Shown piece after piece: positions 1 through 15,498 of a stretch of 64,000 bases of DNA (the stretch's first letter is position 1; each line of letters opens with the position of its first letter). Made by a program: the position numbers and the translations under genes. The notes under the pieces are model-generated. The model had not been told where the DNA came from. It saw nothing but the letters and a program-made list of their open reading frames with translations, and made no database searches. The stretch is from positions 14,694,001 to 14,758,000 of the forward strand of contig OZ316892.1 in NCBI GenBank assembly GCA_973895155.1. Reading direction: 5' to 3'. Origin of the DNA: Marsupella aquatica. Taxonomy: Eukaryota; Marchantiophyta.

Positions 1-293
1 AAAGTAGTACTGGCAGACTTTACTGCACAATGCACAGTAAACACGAGTTTTGACAAAAGGTACTGACTGAGTCCGTATCTGAATTTGTGGATACCTTTAA
101 ATTAAAAAAACAGATTCTCATTAATGCTAAGTAATAACGATGAAAGGTTGATGAGTTATGTGATTCTCGAGATGGGTATATGGCGAATGAAGGACGAGAA
201 AGAATAGGGACAGTCCGCCAGCAATGGACACTGAGTTGACACAGACTTAAATATGTTGTAAAAATCAGATGCCATGAAAGACTAATGCTTCTA

Positions 294-3384
<3,091 letters not shown>

Positions 3385-3475
3385 AGCGTGTTGGCACAAA
3401 TATTTAATCGAGAGCAGTGGTGATTCGTTTAGCGCGTTGGCAAAATATTTAATCGAGAGCAGCGGTGATTCGTTC
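3385..3475. repeat. Tandem duplication, ~46 bp x 2
   Basis: Two consecutive copies (3385-3430 and 3431-3475) share AGCGYGTTGGCA, a run of A/T, then AATCGAGAGCAG and GGTGATTCGTT. They differ at only a few positions, so the duplication is recent. No gene is attached. Confidence 0.75.
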
Positions 3476-4009
3476 ACAAGTGGCGAGAAAGTTGTGGCAC
3501 TGCATCTGGAGTTCTTAGTTTCATCATGATTTTTAGTTCAAATCCTCGCAGAATTTATCCGTTCCATATATCCATCGCCGGTTGACCCTGGCTGCATTCG
3601 AGGTACGCGTGCGTAAACAAGGTATTACTAAGTTAAAATGCTGAGAGGAAGAAATGGAGAAGGCGTGTCTCCAACGACAGACGGTATACAATCTTTGAGC
3701 TGGAAATTAAGGCGCTCTCATATATACTTTGGCGGGCAATCTCAGAGTGCAAAGAGGGTTCAGAATTACGCCTGTCGGACGTTCATAGGCTTGGAGAGAG
3801 ACTCCGTTTCAACTTGGCAGCTAGAGACTTATCAAGGCAACGTCGAAGAGCGCTGTTTCTATCTATCTCCGCCAGGGCAGTCAGACGATCGAGTGAACTA
3901 GGTAGTACTATATTTCTCTTCCAATCCATGACGATCAGTACGATGTAAGTCAAACTAAGAAAACACCATGATTGTGTTCTCGTAAAGTAGCTAGAGAATC
4001 TGGTTCCCA

Positions 4010-4735
4010 TGAAAAGTTAGTCCGGAGAGGAGTGGTTGAAGGTGTTGGAAATGAACCACGAAGGTGCAGGCATACAGTAGAGAATCAGGTTCCCATGAAA
4101 GTTAGTCTGGATCGAGAGGAGTAGATGATGTTGAAAATGAACCACACCTGAAGGAGTTGATGAACCCATGAAGATGCAAGCAGACAGGGCTTGTATCTCG
4201 CAGAGTATTAAGATGTACAGAGGAGATCGTAGATCCAATTCCTAGCGGGTCTAGGTTGTTGAAAGCCTTATCAAAACCAAAAAGATGAATATCTCTTGAA
4301 GCCAACTGTGTGACTCAAAGGAGTATGTTGGAACTGCACCACATTTGGACCATGAATGTGCAGGTATACAAGGCCAGTAGCTCAATAACAGAGCACTGCA
4401 ATGTACACCATGAATTTCTTTTGAAGCTACTACTGTGACGCACTAGCATGTACACCATGAATTTCTTTTGAAGCTAGTGTGACTCAAAGGAGTATGTTGG
4501 ACATGCACAACACTTGGACGCATGAAAATTGTATGCCTGCAGCTCAATAATAGAGCACTAAGATGCACACAATAATATAGCACTAAGATGACTGTACACC
4601 ATGACAGCGTAGGCATACAAGACCTGCAGCTCAGTGGTAAAGCAACTCAGTGGTAATTAAAGCACTACGATGTACACGATGTACCCCAAAGATCATAGGT
4701 TCAATTTCGGTCGATTTGCACTTGCGATTTTTAGG
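4010..4735 (+). repeat. Degenerate array of tRNA-derived SINE-like units
   Basis: The stretch is built from diverged repeats of about 100-180 bp. Shared phrases are GAGTATGTTGGA, CCATGAATTTCTTTTGAAGCTA, GTACACCATGA and GCATACAAG. Several copies carry a tRNA-like box A (GCAGCTCAGTGGTAAAGC at about 4626, with weaker copies near 4376 and 4548). The last copy is followed about 70 bases later by a box-B-like AGGTTCAATTTCGG. This pairing of A and B boxes is the RNA polymerase III promoter of tRNAs and tRNA-derived SINEs. None folds into an intact tRNA that I can see, so I call these old SINE-like copies. Confidence 0.5.
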
Positions 4736-6012
4736 CGTTATGTTTTAAGATATCTCATTAATTGACCGGCGTATTCGAATCTTGACGATTTTTAAGCGTT
4801 ATGTTTCGGTAGCTACATGGATTACTGTCTAGTGTACGTGACTAGATCCTGGTGGTTGAGGTACACGGTCGGTGTGGTGGTCGGCTGGAGCGAACCAGGG
4901 CATTGGCTATGAGATTGCTGTCTCCTCGCGGAAGCAACGCGGGTAGACAATTGTCTTGACAGCACGGGAATGAGTTGAGGGCAAGCCGCCGTTGATGCCA
5001 TGAATCCAGCCGGACACCAATGTATCTAGGTATGTCGAGAACTTATCAACATGCTGCAAGTCGTGTGTGGCGGAATTGAGGCCTTGGTACTTCGTCGACA
5101 GTGGAGACATGCGACCTTAAGGACAAACACAGAACTAATTCTATGAGACCCTGCGCGAAAAGCGTTTTCAGATGAGATTGACTGACGAAATTTCTACCTT
5201 GTTACATGAATATATGATAGTTTCTAAACAACTACCTTGTCACAAGGAAATCGGGAGTTTGGCAGAGGTCCTTTGCAAAAGCTTGGGCCACATGCTACTC
5301 TGTTTTTGCAGAAATTTACAGTACATGTTACGGTTTTTGGAAGGCTGATTGAGGTCATGAGGTTGATGCATGGATTACAGTAAAAAGTAGTGCAATCTAA
5401 ACACTAAACTATGCAATTACTTTATTTCATTCTCATGGTCTCTTTACGTAATGTCATTATGCTGTGAATTCTTTCGTCATTGTTCGGGTGGGAAGCCTTC
5501 CTATTCTACTATAGTGATTTTGTCCTAGCCATGAAATGGGCCTAAAGGTCATGGGCCTAAAGGTCTTATTGTGCACTTTTCCCATGCCATTCTTGCTTGC
5601 ACACTCTTTGAAATCTAGGTGCCAGGCCAATTCACTCACTGACATACCCACCCTCATACAGACCCTTTTGAAACGGATAAAGTGCTTCCAAGCACTATAC
5701 TGATTGTCAAAGGCTCTTATAGATAAGTGCAATTTGAGGTAAATTTCATTGGAGTAATTCTAATTGTGTTTACATTAAATATTTGAGGGTTTGTTTTTCA
5801 TGTCTCCTCCATCTCTAGTTGCCTTGCAGGTACAGAACTAAAACTTATTTCAGACCTCATAATCAACAAGTTATGAACCCCAAACTCCCATGGACCACTG
5901 AAATGCAGTACACAGGGGAGCACTGTGTCAAAACATGGTGGTCCAACTTGGCTTTAGTTTCCACCAAGGCGAATTTCCCAAAGTGAAAAAGAAAAAGAAA
6001 AAACCTTAGAAC
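4736..6012. other. Gene-less stretch
   Basis: I see no convincing exon, RNA gene or ordered repeat here. Short ORFs are present on both strands but none has recognisable protein character. Confidence 0.4.
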
Positions 6013-6417
6013 TATGTTGCCCCCTTCTCCCCAATGCGCTCAATGTCGGGAGTGGGGGGGCTCCCATGCCTACAACAGGGCAAACCTCAAACCTCTTAAT
6101 TTTGTCTCCTGTTACGGTCAAGGGCATTTTCCCAAAAAAAATGTGGTGGACAAAACAACTTGTCCAAACTCTCATGACTTGTCCGCACACTTGTGACAGG
6201 AAACCAAAGCTGCTATTTTTCAGGCCAAGTTTTTTTGTGCCCACCTAAAGGTGCCCCCTTCTCCTCAATGCGCTCTCAGGAGTGGGGGGCTCCCGTGCCT
6301 ACAATTTCGTCCCCTTGTCCCCAATGCGCCCCCGGGAGTAGGGGCCTCCCGTGCCCTCAATTTTGCCCCCTTCTCTCCATTGCGCTCCCGGGAGTGGGGG
6401 CCTCCCGTGCCCACAAT
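6013..6417. repeat. GC-rich ~60-bp minisatellite upstream of the proteasome gene
   Basis: Four imperfect units occur, one at about 6013-6072 and three in a row at about 6250-6417. Each reads CCCCYTTCTCCCCAATGCGC, then GGGAGTGGGGGCCTCCC, then GTGCC and ACAATT. Each unit contains a small inverted repeat (GGGAG / CTCCC). The array ends about 330 bp before the proteasome start codon. It may lie in or near its promoter. Confidence 0.7.
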
Positions 6418-6463
6418 TGCGCAGCGGTTCAGTCAAAACAGAGCGCAGCAGACGAAAGGCACA

Positions 6464-6512
6464 AAAATCAGCGCGAATCAAAACGAGAAAAATCAGCGCG
6501 AATCAAAACGAG
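6464..6512 (+). repeat. 24-bp direct repeat
   Basis: The 24-bp unit, which begins AAAATCAGCGCGAATC and ends AAAACGAG, occurs at 6464-6487 and again at 6489-6512. It lies in the presumed promoter or 5' untranslated region of the proteasome gene, so it may be a duplicated regulatory element. That role is inference. Confidence 0.7.
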
Positions 6513-6745
6513 GGAGAGTTGTAGAAGCGAGCCATTCGATTACATCCGAAGAATTCCGAGTTGAGCAAATCGAATTGTATCACCTTTTCAACAATTTCGC
6601 ACGGTAATTGTCATTTCCGTCGCCCTGTCCGTTTTTCTTGCTCTTCTCAGCTCTGCATCCATGAGTTTTGTTTCAGAGAATTGATTTTAATCCGCAGTTT
6701 GGTGTGCTTGTTTTGTTACAGAGCCTGAAGAAGAGTTAGCTAGCG

Positions 6746-9315
6746 ATGGATATGTCGTCCGGTCAGAGCCGTGCGTGGACAGGCCTCAAGGGCACGGTCT
6801 GTTTGCTTTCTCTCATCCAAGCAATTGCTGAATCTTGTCCCATAGTGGTCGTTCTTTCGTCAGTCATAGAGTCTGCTCTCTCTGCACATTTCTGATTCGC
6901 AATGCCAGGAGGGATGGTACTTAGTGAGTCCAGCCCTAATGTATCTCCTTCGATGTGATTTCCTTCTTCGTCGATTTTCTTAGATGCTATCTAGCTTCCT
7001 ACCTTGCTAGTTGATCTAACAGGTTTGGCAATCAATCCAGTCGTCTCGCATTCCGCCCGACAGTTTGAGCGGTAAGGCAATCCTTCGTGTGAGTTCATCT
7101 TGATGCCCATCCTCCTCGCTCGGTTCATTGGTTGGTCGTCTCGTGAATTAATTTGTTGACGTTGGTCCTGGAAGCAGGTTCAGCAGCAGCCTTTTGTTGG
7201 CACACCGCTGGAATCGCCTCATAACTTTACTATGCTGCCGGGACCTTCCAAACACACACAGTATGTCTCTCTGAATCCCGGTCCTGAAAGTTGCAGTTGC
7301 TAGCTGCCCACTCCTCGTATGAACGTCACTTGTCTAGCGTACCGTGGTAGCCATCACAGTTAGGGTTCTGAAGCTTAATTGGCTTGTTGTTTTGTTTACA
7401 GATATCCCTATGTAACTGGAACGTCGGTGCTGGGGATTAAGTACAAGGATGGCGTGCTTCTCGCAGCTGATACAGCAGGTGCTTTCACATTCTCCCTTTG
7501 CTCCGGTTGGAACGGAATCTAAGGCTATCAAGGATGCTTCTTCTGGTGGTTCACATGTTGTTTCATACAACTATTGGATGGAAATTCCTGCAGGTTCTTA
7601 CGGCTCAACTGTGAGGTACAAGAGTGTTGAACGTCTGAGGCCTATAGGAAAGCTTGCTTGTATTGGGGCAAGTGGCGAGATCAGTGACTTCCAACAAATT
7701 GTTCAACATGTGGATAAACTCATGTATGTATCGAAAAGCACGAGTGATTAGATATGCCTTTAGGTGTTATTCGGGTTTCTCCCATCACAAAGTCACAATT
7801 CCTGGGCTTCAATGATAGAACTCTGATATAGATCATCGTGTTGATGCGCTCTCAGGTAGCTCTGATTGGAAAATGATCGTGATTGTATTAGTTGCTTCTT
7901 GGCCACAGAAAATGTATACAAGTATGAGTTTTGTTTTGCTTGGTGGGGGTATTTGCTAGATGTATTCAGTCCGCTTTTCTTTGAACTTGAATATTATTGT
8001 GTCTGTGTTGCAGTCTCAATGACTACATGTGGGATGATGGGAACAACCTGGGCCCAAGAGATATCCACAACTATCTGACTCGAATCATGTATAATAAGCG
8101 CAACAATTTTGATCCTCTCTGGAATACAATTGTCCTTGGTGGAGTAAAGAATGGCGAGAAGTATCTTGGAGTGGTATGTAGTATATCAGCTTGACGCTAC
8201 CAGTGAAAAAATTACTTTGCAGATGGTTTGCTGCTGTGGCTTTGATATAGATCAAATATGTAATCTATGTCAGTTGTCTGCCATAGCCTTGCGGCCCTAG
8301 ACCCGCTTTGAGATTGATCAGAGTCTGTATGCCATTCACAGGTCAGCATGATCGGAGTACATTATGAAGATAACCATGTTGCGTCTGGATTTGGCAATCA
8401 TCTTGCCCGTCCCATATTTCGAAATGAGTGGCGAGAAGATTTGACACTAGAGGAAGGGATTCAATTGCTCGAGAAGGCCTTGACAGTGCTCTACTATCGG
8501 GATCGGGGTGCTATCAATAAAGTGCAGGTAATGACATTATTTTCATTTGCATCCACGTCATTTACATCTATTGTAATCATCATAATTGCGTTGGTAAAGC
8601 TTGTGGCTGATATTAGCGTTGTGGTAATCTCCTCGAGAGTGTTCTGGAAGGGATACGACTGTATAGGTTTTTCTACTTATTAGTAGTACTATATGGGTGA
8701 CGTAGGTTATTGGCAGCCATGACTTGTCTCGCAAAGCCTGTTCACTCTACGTGTCAAATTAGACTCCAAAACCTTAACGATAGGCCCTGTGCATCACAAT
8801 CGTTTTGTCTTCCTACTATCATATGGCAACTTCTGTTTTTACATTACTAATGTAGAAAACCAAAAATTCGATGGCCTGGGAGTCGACAGTACATGTCTAG
8901 AGGTTTGCGATTATATTAACGACCATGTGCAGTTTCCACCGTAACTTCTAGTTTTATGTATGATAGATTGTCATAGCTCTCACATCCAACAATCTTATTA
9001 GGGGGCTGATGGAGTAGTATCGAATTCTAGGCTTGATGTTCCTAGTCATAAGTCATCAGCATTGTGAGCTACTCAAACTTGTGTCCCTTCCAGGTGGGAT
9101 CTGTGATGAAAACTATAGATAAGTGTCTTGGTTAAAATGGATGATCTTGATTTGAAAGGTTGATGCTCTTCAGTAAGTATTCAACTGTTTGTTCGTTGCA
9201 GGTCGCAAATATCACAGAGCATGGTGTTAGTATCTCAGAGCCATATGCATTGAAAAGCAATTGGTCCTTGAAGGCTTTCAAGAATCCAACAGCCGGTGCA
9301 GAAGGGTCTTGGTAG
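6746..9315 (+). CDS. PBG1: 20S proteasome subunit beta type-4 (beta7)
   Basis: This is a non-catalytic beta subunit of the 20S proteasome core, acting in cytosol and nucleus in ubiquitin-dependent proteolysis. Seven exons are seen: 6746-6796, 7178-7260, 7402-7478, 7594-7723, 8014-8173, 8342-8527 and 9202-9315, ending in TAG at 9313. The spliced frame is open for 266 residues. The family fingerprint is clear in order: YPYVTGTSVLGIKYKDGV at the propeptide/mature boundary, GSYGSTVRYKSVERL, LACIGASGEISDFQ, NDYMWDDGNNLGP, IHNYLTRIMYNKRN, FDPLWNTIVLGGVKNG, SMIGVHYEDNHVASGFGNHL, and a C-terminal NPTAGAEGSW ending. The mature residue after the propeptide is not a catalytic Thr, as expected for this subunit. 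Exon 1 is the least certain part: its donor is an unusual GTCTGT and the N-terminus is poorly conserved in the family. The symbol follows the Arabidopsis gene. Confidence 0.93.
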
Positions 9316-12300
9316 TATCATTGGTAATTAGATGTAGGATATGCAGAAGCTTGTGCTTGAAGTGGCGCAAGCTCGGTCCCGAGGACTTCTCCCAAGCTTA
9401 TCGAACCTAAAATGGTTCTTACTTTCTTTTAGAAAAGTCTGACACGCGAGTGTGGAGTCCTGACATGCATTGGCATGATTTGCTAAGCTTCCCAATTTTA
9501 CCTTTTGGCAAATTTTCACATTGATAAATCTATACAGCCTTGCTTTTAGGGGGTTCATGTTGGCATTCGTAAATCTATGCAGCCTTTAATGAGGTGCATG
9601 TTGGATCTTTTGACTGGGGCTAGGTAGTCAATTTAGAGATAATATACCTTAGTGGGTACTTCTTTCAATACGAATGAAGCCAAGCTATAATCTCTCCTGG
9701 TTATACCTGGTCTCTTTTCAGTGATTTATGTGGTGTAGATGAGGGCACTCCTTCGCAAAAAAGAGGTTTTGCACGAAACATATTTGTAGATAGGCTCCGG
9801 AAATGAATCCTGATCAACTGTGGAAAAGTGTATCAACGGTAAGTGCCGTTTGATATTTTGCGACTGCTTGTTATGAGTTCTACTTTTTGGGTTCCAATTT
9901 CCTCCGCAGGTGAGGGGTCGGGTGCCGTGTGGTACTTTTCGCGCCAGGATTCACACCCTCTCTCATGAATTGCATGCTCATTTTTCGGGGACGATCATTG
10001 ATACCATCTCTGTTCCCTTCGATGGTCATGGACAGTTGTGACTTCAGCTCATGAGACCGACGCTTCAATTTCAGAGATGCTGCATTAAATTCAAGAATCT
10101 AATTTATTGGCTGCACCATGTCAGGTAGAGTGATTTTGAGGTCTTTGATATCTTTCCCGTTGCATCCAGGACTGCCTGCCTCCTTGATAGGTATAACCAA
10201 TGAGTGATCAAAAATTCCAAGCAATCAGACTCATTATTGTAACTAGTGTGTGTATTCACTGAATCTTGTCAGAATGGAATCGTACTCTACCGTCTTACAC
10301 CTTTGTCATTCGTTGTTACTCTTGACAGATCCTAGCATATAAAATGAACCCTACCGACCTATGAGGACTTATTAAAAAATATTATTACTCTTTACGGTTC
10401 CTAGTATCTAAAACGAACCCTACTGAGCTATAAAGACTTATTCAAAGACGTTGCAGTCCCCAGGTTTATAGCTCCAGCAGACTCCTAACCTGACAGAAGA
10501 GGAAATGGACCCTCAAGGACAAATATGAAATGGACCACCTTTGGCTTGTAGAAACCATTCTGATCAATACATAGTTGAGGACAGGGGTAATCATGCCTTG
10601 CGTGTAAGGGGTAATCACTAATAGATGGGACAGGGGTAACCAAAACCCTTAAGACATAAAAGACTTAAAAAAAAGGTGGAGGCCCCTCTCTTATCACCTA
10701 AATGGAAATACGAAAGTGTGAACCAACGGGATGTAATACATGTATGCAAGAGTTTGACCCAAGGGATTTTAATACGTGAGTTCCCCATGACCAGGGAACC
10801 AGAATTTTGCCAACTTCTACCCCTAGTTCTGGCAAAGAGTGGCACCAACAGTGGTGTACTATTGTTTGAGCTGTGCACTTTCTGTGTCACCCCACTTGCT
10901 ACAATCAGGGTAGGAGGTGACTAGAGGAGTATTTAAAGAGGGCCAACTTGCATGTGGATTCAAAACCTAAACCCTAGACCCTAAAAGTACAAAACCAAAA
11001 ATGATTCACAGACCTTTTCCCAGAATCCAAGATGCACTGAATATTTTTGGTACGGAAATCCACCAAAAACCCTTTTTTAGAACTTTTGCAAATCTAACCT
11101 CACATAGCTTAGTGTCATTTGCATGTGCAAGGTCCTTTGTTTTCCTGTCCTCAAGTGAACCCTCAAGCAACAGTTAGGCAGTCCTGAAGGTGTATTTGGT
11201 GGAGAAGCAACCAAAGCTTCAAAACCAAATAAAACAAACGTACAGACTCATACTGCCATGTGGAATGGAGGGGTGGACACAACAAGAAAGACACCAGAGT
11301 GAGTGGACACATTATGCCTACAGTATTTCCTTTGCTGATTATGTGCACATTTGAGTTCTCACTTTTTCCCTACAATTTTGGGCTGGTAAGGCGGCTGTTT
11401 TGAATACCTTGCACATGCAAAACAGCCCTTAGTAACTCAAGTCTAATGTTGCGGTTAGGTTCTTCTCCCCTCTCCTCCAGGTCTCCAGATACACAACGAT
11501 CTTGTTCCCCTCTCCACCATCGCCGTGAGATGGAGAGAAGGCAGGCAGCAAGGGAGCATCGAGGGAGTAGTTTTGGCAAAGCAGGGTGCAACTTCGATGG
11601 CCTTCAACTTCGACCTTTGATCCATCGCGGGTGCTGTCCCAGTTTTGGGGCACCCTCTCTGTATGCTGTCTTTCAGAATGGGAATTCAAAATGACGTTTC
11701 AAGGCAAAAATATGGTGTATTGAACACTTCTATACGAGGAATGGAAGTGGAAGTGCATCTGGGGTTCCACAAAATTATTTCGAAGGTGGAACCGAAACAG
11801 GCAATCTCTCTTGGATTCGCTACTTTGCGAGCAATGTCGACTGGAGACGACAAATATTTCCCCTCTTTCGGAGCAGGCAATAGTTCAGGACAGATATCAG
11901 AGTACAGACGAATATCGCGTTAATGAAGTCTACAATTCTACAATTCACTCGCCATCTTGCCCTTCTCAAGCAAGGTCAAAGATATATAAAACGGTACTAA
12001 AGAGGTTGTTTACACTGCGCTCAGACGATCCTGAGTGTAAAGGTTGAATAGCATGAATATGGTCTATCTAATGTCAACACAAATTGCTTTGTGATAGTTT
12101 ACTTTCATTTAAGATACCGTGTGACCGGTGGAACCTTGAATATCGGACCCAAGAACCGAACTATGGAGAAGTCAAGCTCACGCGGAGCAGAGAAACAGAG
12201 GAATCGGCTGAACTACGCTTTCAAACGCCCAGACTTTCATTCTTCGATTACAGAGACTCCACTGATGGCGAAGTACAGAAACGCTGCTCATGGCACAGCA

Positions 12301-12530
12301 TAGCCAAGCCGAGCCAGACATTGCAGAGACTGAAACGATATGTACAAATGAATGACGCCTGATATGTGGCGAGAATGATGCCCCAGCTACTACCCTAACC
12401 TGATTCCAAGCTTCCACAAGATGGTTGAAACGAGTGAGAATTTGGGTTTGTTGTCGTTGGGTCCCCCTTCCGCGTTTCCACGGTTACGGTCCCCCAAGAA
12501 TTGGAGTGCTTTCTGCTCACGCGAAGCTTC
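9316..12530. other. Gene-less stretch between proteasome gene and P450
   Basis: The left end holds the proteasome 3' untranslated region. The rest has only short ORFs with no recognisable product. One ~70-bp tandem duplication is listed separately. GGGGTAATCA-type phrases recur at about 10585-10635. I find no RNA gene. Confidence 0.45.
10325..10456 (+). repeat. ~70-bp tandem duplication
   Basis: Two diverged copies share TCCTAGYAT, TAAAAYGAACCCTACYGA, CTAT and GACTTATTMAAA. They lie in non-coding sequence. No function is evident. Confidence 0.55.
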
Positions 12531-15498
12531 TCAAAAGTCTTCCGGTTCATAGAATCTGGCTTCGGGCCTTGGTGTGGCTACAGCCACGAGGGGGATCCGT
12601 TTCCTTAAAACGATAGCGTATGTCTCAGACAAGTCCATGTCCTCTGGTCTGACGCCCAGAGGGGGAGCCCAATCAAACGCTTGAACCAAAGCAGCTGTCG
12701 TGCGGGTAACAGAGGCCATGCCGAGCTGAATCCCTACACATTTTCGGCGGCCAGAGCCAAACGGAAGGAGCTCATAGTCTGTCCCCAAGATACTGACGTT
12801 GTGTGTCAAAAACCTATCCGGGTTGAACTCCTGGGGGTTTACCCAGTCCTTCGGGTCGTGGGCTATGGCATAGATGTTCACGAATATAGTGGAGAGCGGA
12901 GGAATGTCATATCCGCCGAGCGTCGAGGCATTATCATTCAAGCGAGGAAGAGTCAGGGGCACCGATGTGTGAAAACGAAGGATCTCTTTCACAAATGCTT
13001 GAAGATATGGAAGATTAGGAATATCTGATTCTTCCACTCGACGCTCGGTTCCCACTACCCTCTCGATTTCCTCTCGCAATTTCCGCTGGATTTCGGGACA
13101 GCGCACGACCTCCAGGATACACCATTCGATTGTTGTAGCTGTGGTATCTGTCCCACCCATAATCATATCCTGCACGAGACGCGCACATCTGTCAGAATTT
13201 CTTCCCCAATAAGGAGGACTTAGACGAACAAGAATCTGCATCTGCGAAGTCTGTTCGTGTCTGTTACTGACAAGATTCAACATCAATCCAAAACAAGAGA
13301 ATTACAGCAGAACAAGAGTCTGGATCAGCAGTGTATACACCTGACACCGACAAGTTTGTCAGTCCGAGAATCATGGCATAACAGGGTACACCAGGAAAAT
13401 GCACGATTTAACAGCTTCCGATGAGAATCTCATATCCATCCTGACACTTGCTCTTTAGGTAATAAAACTGAGAATTCAGGAACACTTAGACAAGACCCTC
13501 CAAATGATCCAACTCTGGGCTCTGGTGGTTCATGATTTGATCCAACTATTGATTTTAAACGCTCCAAGGGTACCTAATTAAATCTTGAGCAGGAAGCAGA
13601 AACTCCAGGCAGAAAGGTCGCCAAGCGGACCATTGAAGGTGCGCAATCCAATGTCCCAGACGAAGTTCAGGAACAGGTCTCCTGGTTGTCGTGGAACTTG
13701 TTGAGAGAGAGACAGCAACAACGACAACAAGTCCAGGTGTATTGGAGTTCTCAGGAAATGCAGCTCACCATAATTGTGCCAGAGATCGCCTTGTCCGACA
13801 GCGTTTCATTTCCCATTGGGCTCAGCAAGACGTCCACGAAATCCCTCGTATCAGTGTGGTCGGTCCGTCCTGTGTAAGTTTTCTTTTGCCGATGCTCGTC
13901 AATGATCTTCCCGACCATCCTATCCATCTGCGGACGAATTCGTTTCCATTGTGCTTCGATGCCTTGCAAGTCAAACCAACGCAATGCCGGGATAAGATCA
14001 GCGAAGTTGAGCTTTCCCACGTTGTCGAAGACGTCCCTGATGATTCTCGCGAAGGTTTCTCCCTCTTCAGTTTGCGGGGTATCCATGCCGTAATATCGCT
14101 TCCCGAAAAGCATCATACAAATACTGTTCATAGTCATCGTATGAAGATATTCTCTCAGCTCCACCGCCTTTCCTTCGTCTGCAGCTTTCTTCACTGAGGT
14201 CACCAAAATGCCAACCTCTTTGGTCCGAATCTGCAACAAGAACCACAGATGTTATTTCATATTCAGAATTCACCTCTTAATTGGTAAACCCATCTTAAGT
14301 AGCTCTATCATCGATCAAGAATACAGGGAAGCACTTGACACAGCAATCATCAAACTCCTTCCAGTCCTAAGTGTGCATCCAGTCTACGATCTCATTAGAT
14401 CTCGGAATGTAGATCTCATTACATCTCGGAATGTAGATCTCATTCCAGTCCCGGAGTACATCCCGAGATCTACACTAGTTATATCATCAATGTCTCGAGA
14501 GATCCAATCATGAAGATGTCTTTTTGTTTTCCACGATAATGCTGCATTCCGATCAGGATCTGAGGTCAGCTAGGAATGGATACGATTCACAGTTTGAGAA
14601 ATCGAATTTCGAAATTATCAGTGACTGGCCTACGTAGCCTCTCTCGGCACCCCGCTATCGTCCACTGGGATGATCAAAGTCTTCCCAATGTCTGATCTGT
14701 TATATCCAGGCATATGCAAACATTGTGAACAATCTTGCTCACAGTCCATGAGCAGAGGTGACCTACATCCCAGTTCCTTCCGATCGAGGCTTAACATGGC
14801 CAACCGCCTTCCTTGCAGATCCCGGAGAGCAGATTGATATCCCAATCCTTGTGAATCCCAGCAATTATATTCCCATCGGTAATAGACGTGTGGGTAGATC
14901 TATTGGACTTGATCACATGCTTACACCCAGTGGAAATAGCATGACTAAGGAAACTTTGCACGGATAACCGACCGAGAAAAGCTAAGGTAACCGTACAAAC
15001 CTTAGAAGATGCTATCATGCGATTATTGGTGAAGAGCTCGGTGGCCACAAATTTCCTGAGAAGCCTGAGGTGAGGATTGTATTCAGCGAAGGCGATATCG
15101 TGAGACTCAATACCAATGTACTTGGCAGCGCTACGTTGAATAGTCCTCCCAGCTCTGTGAGAGAATTCCAAATCCTTCTTCTTCATGAGCTCCTCTGCCG
15201 CCTCTGCGCTGGAGATGACAATCAAAGTGTACTGCCCTAACCCAACTTTCATCACTGGACCATGCTTCTTCGCCAGCTCCCACAACACCTGGTGGAGCTC
15301 TCCTCCCAAATACATGAGAGATCCCAAAACTGGCCAAGAAGGAGGCCCCGGCGGTAAGTTCTTACCTAGATTTTTCAAGTATGGGAGACACCCAAGCAGC
15401 ACCAGAGAAGCCACAATAATGGCAATCCACACGCTCGGCTCCAACGATCTCAGCTCCTGCCATGCGACCCCTGCCCAGTGCGGTATATCCAGAGCCAT
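12531..15498 (-). CDS. Cytochrome P450 monooxygenase (plant A-type)
   Basis: This is a complete microsomal heme-thiolate monooxygenase of about 532 residues, the normal length. Exons are 15001-15498, 13769-14230 and 12531-13169, all joined in phase 0 with GT-AG introns. Exon 1 encodes an N-terminal membrane anchor (about residues 24-42) followed by the proline hinge LPPGPPSWPVLGS. Exon 3 holds the oxygen-binding I-helix GGTDTTATTIEW, the K-helix ExxR (KEILR), the PERF-region FNPDRF and the heme-binding loop PFGSGRRKCVG with its axial Cys. The layout is that of the CYP71-clan (A-type) enzymes, which hydroxylate phenylpropanoids, terpenoids and other specialised metabolites in land plants. I cannot assign the family number or substrate. 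All key residues are present and there is no break, so the gene looks functional. Confidence 0.93.
14386..14475. repeat. Short direct and inverted repeats in P450 intron 1
   Basis: TCTCGGAATGTAGATCTCATT is repeated in tandem at about 14399-14442 (direct repeat, last base varies). It is followed by CCCGAGATCTAC in inverse orientation, so the segment can fold on itself. It is intronic and may be a MITE remnant. Confidence 0.5.

Noticed and set aside
4626-4720. An intact tRNA gene
   Set aside because: Box A and a weak box B are present, but no acceptor or anticodon stem can be formed. It is a SINE-like remnant.
10618-12417. Several ORFs of 60-90 residues between the proteasome and P450 genes
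   Set aside because: They overlap on both strands, have no motif and no consistent splice context.
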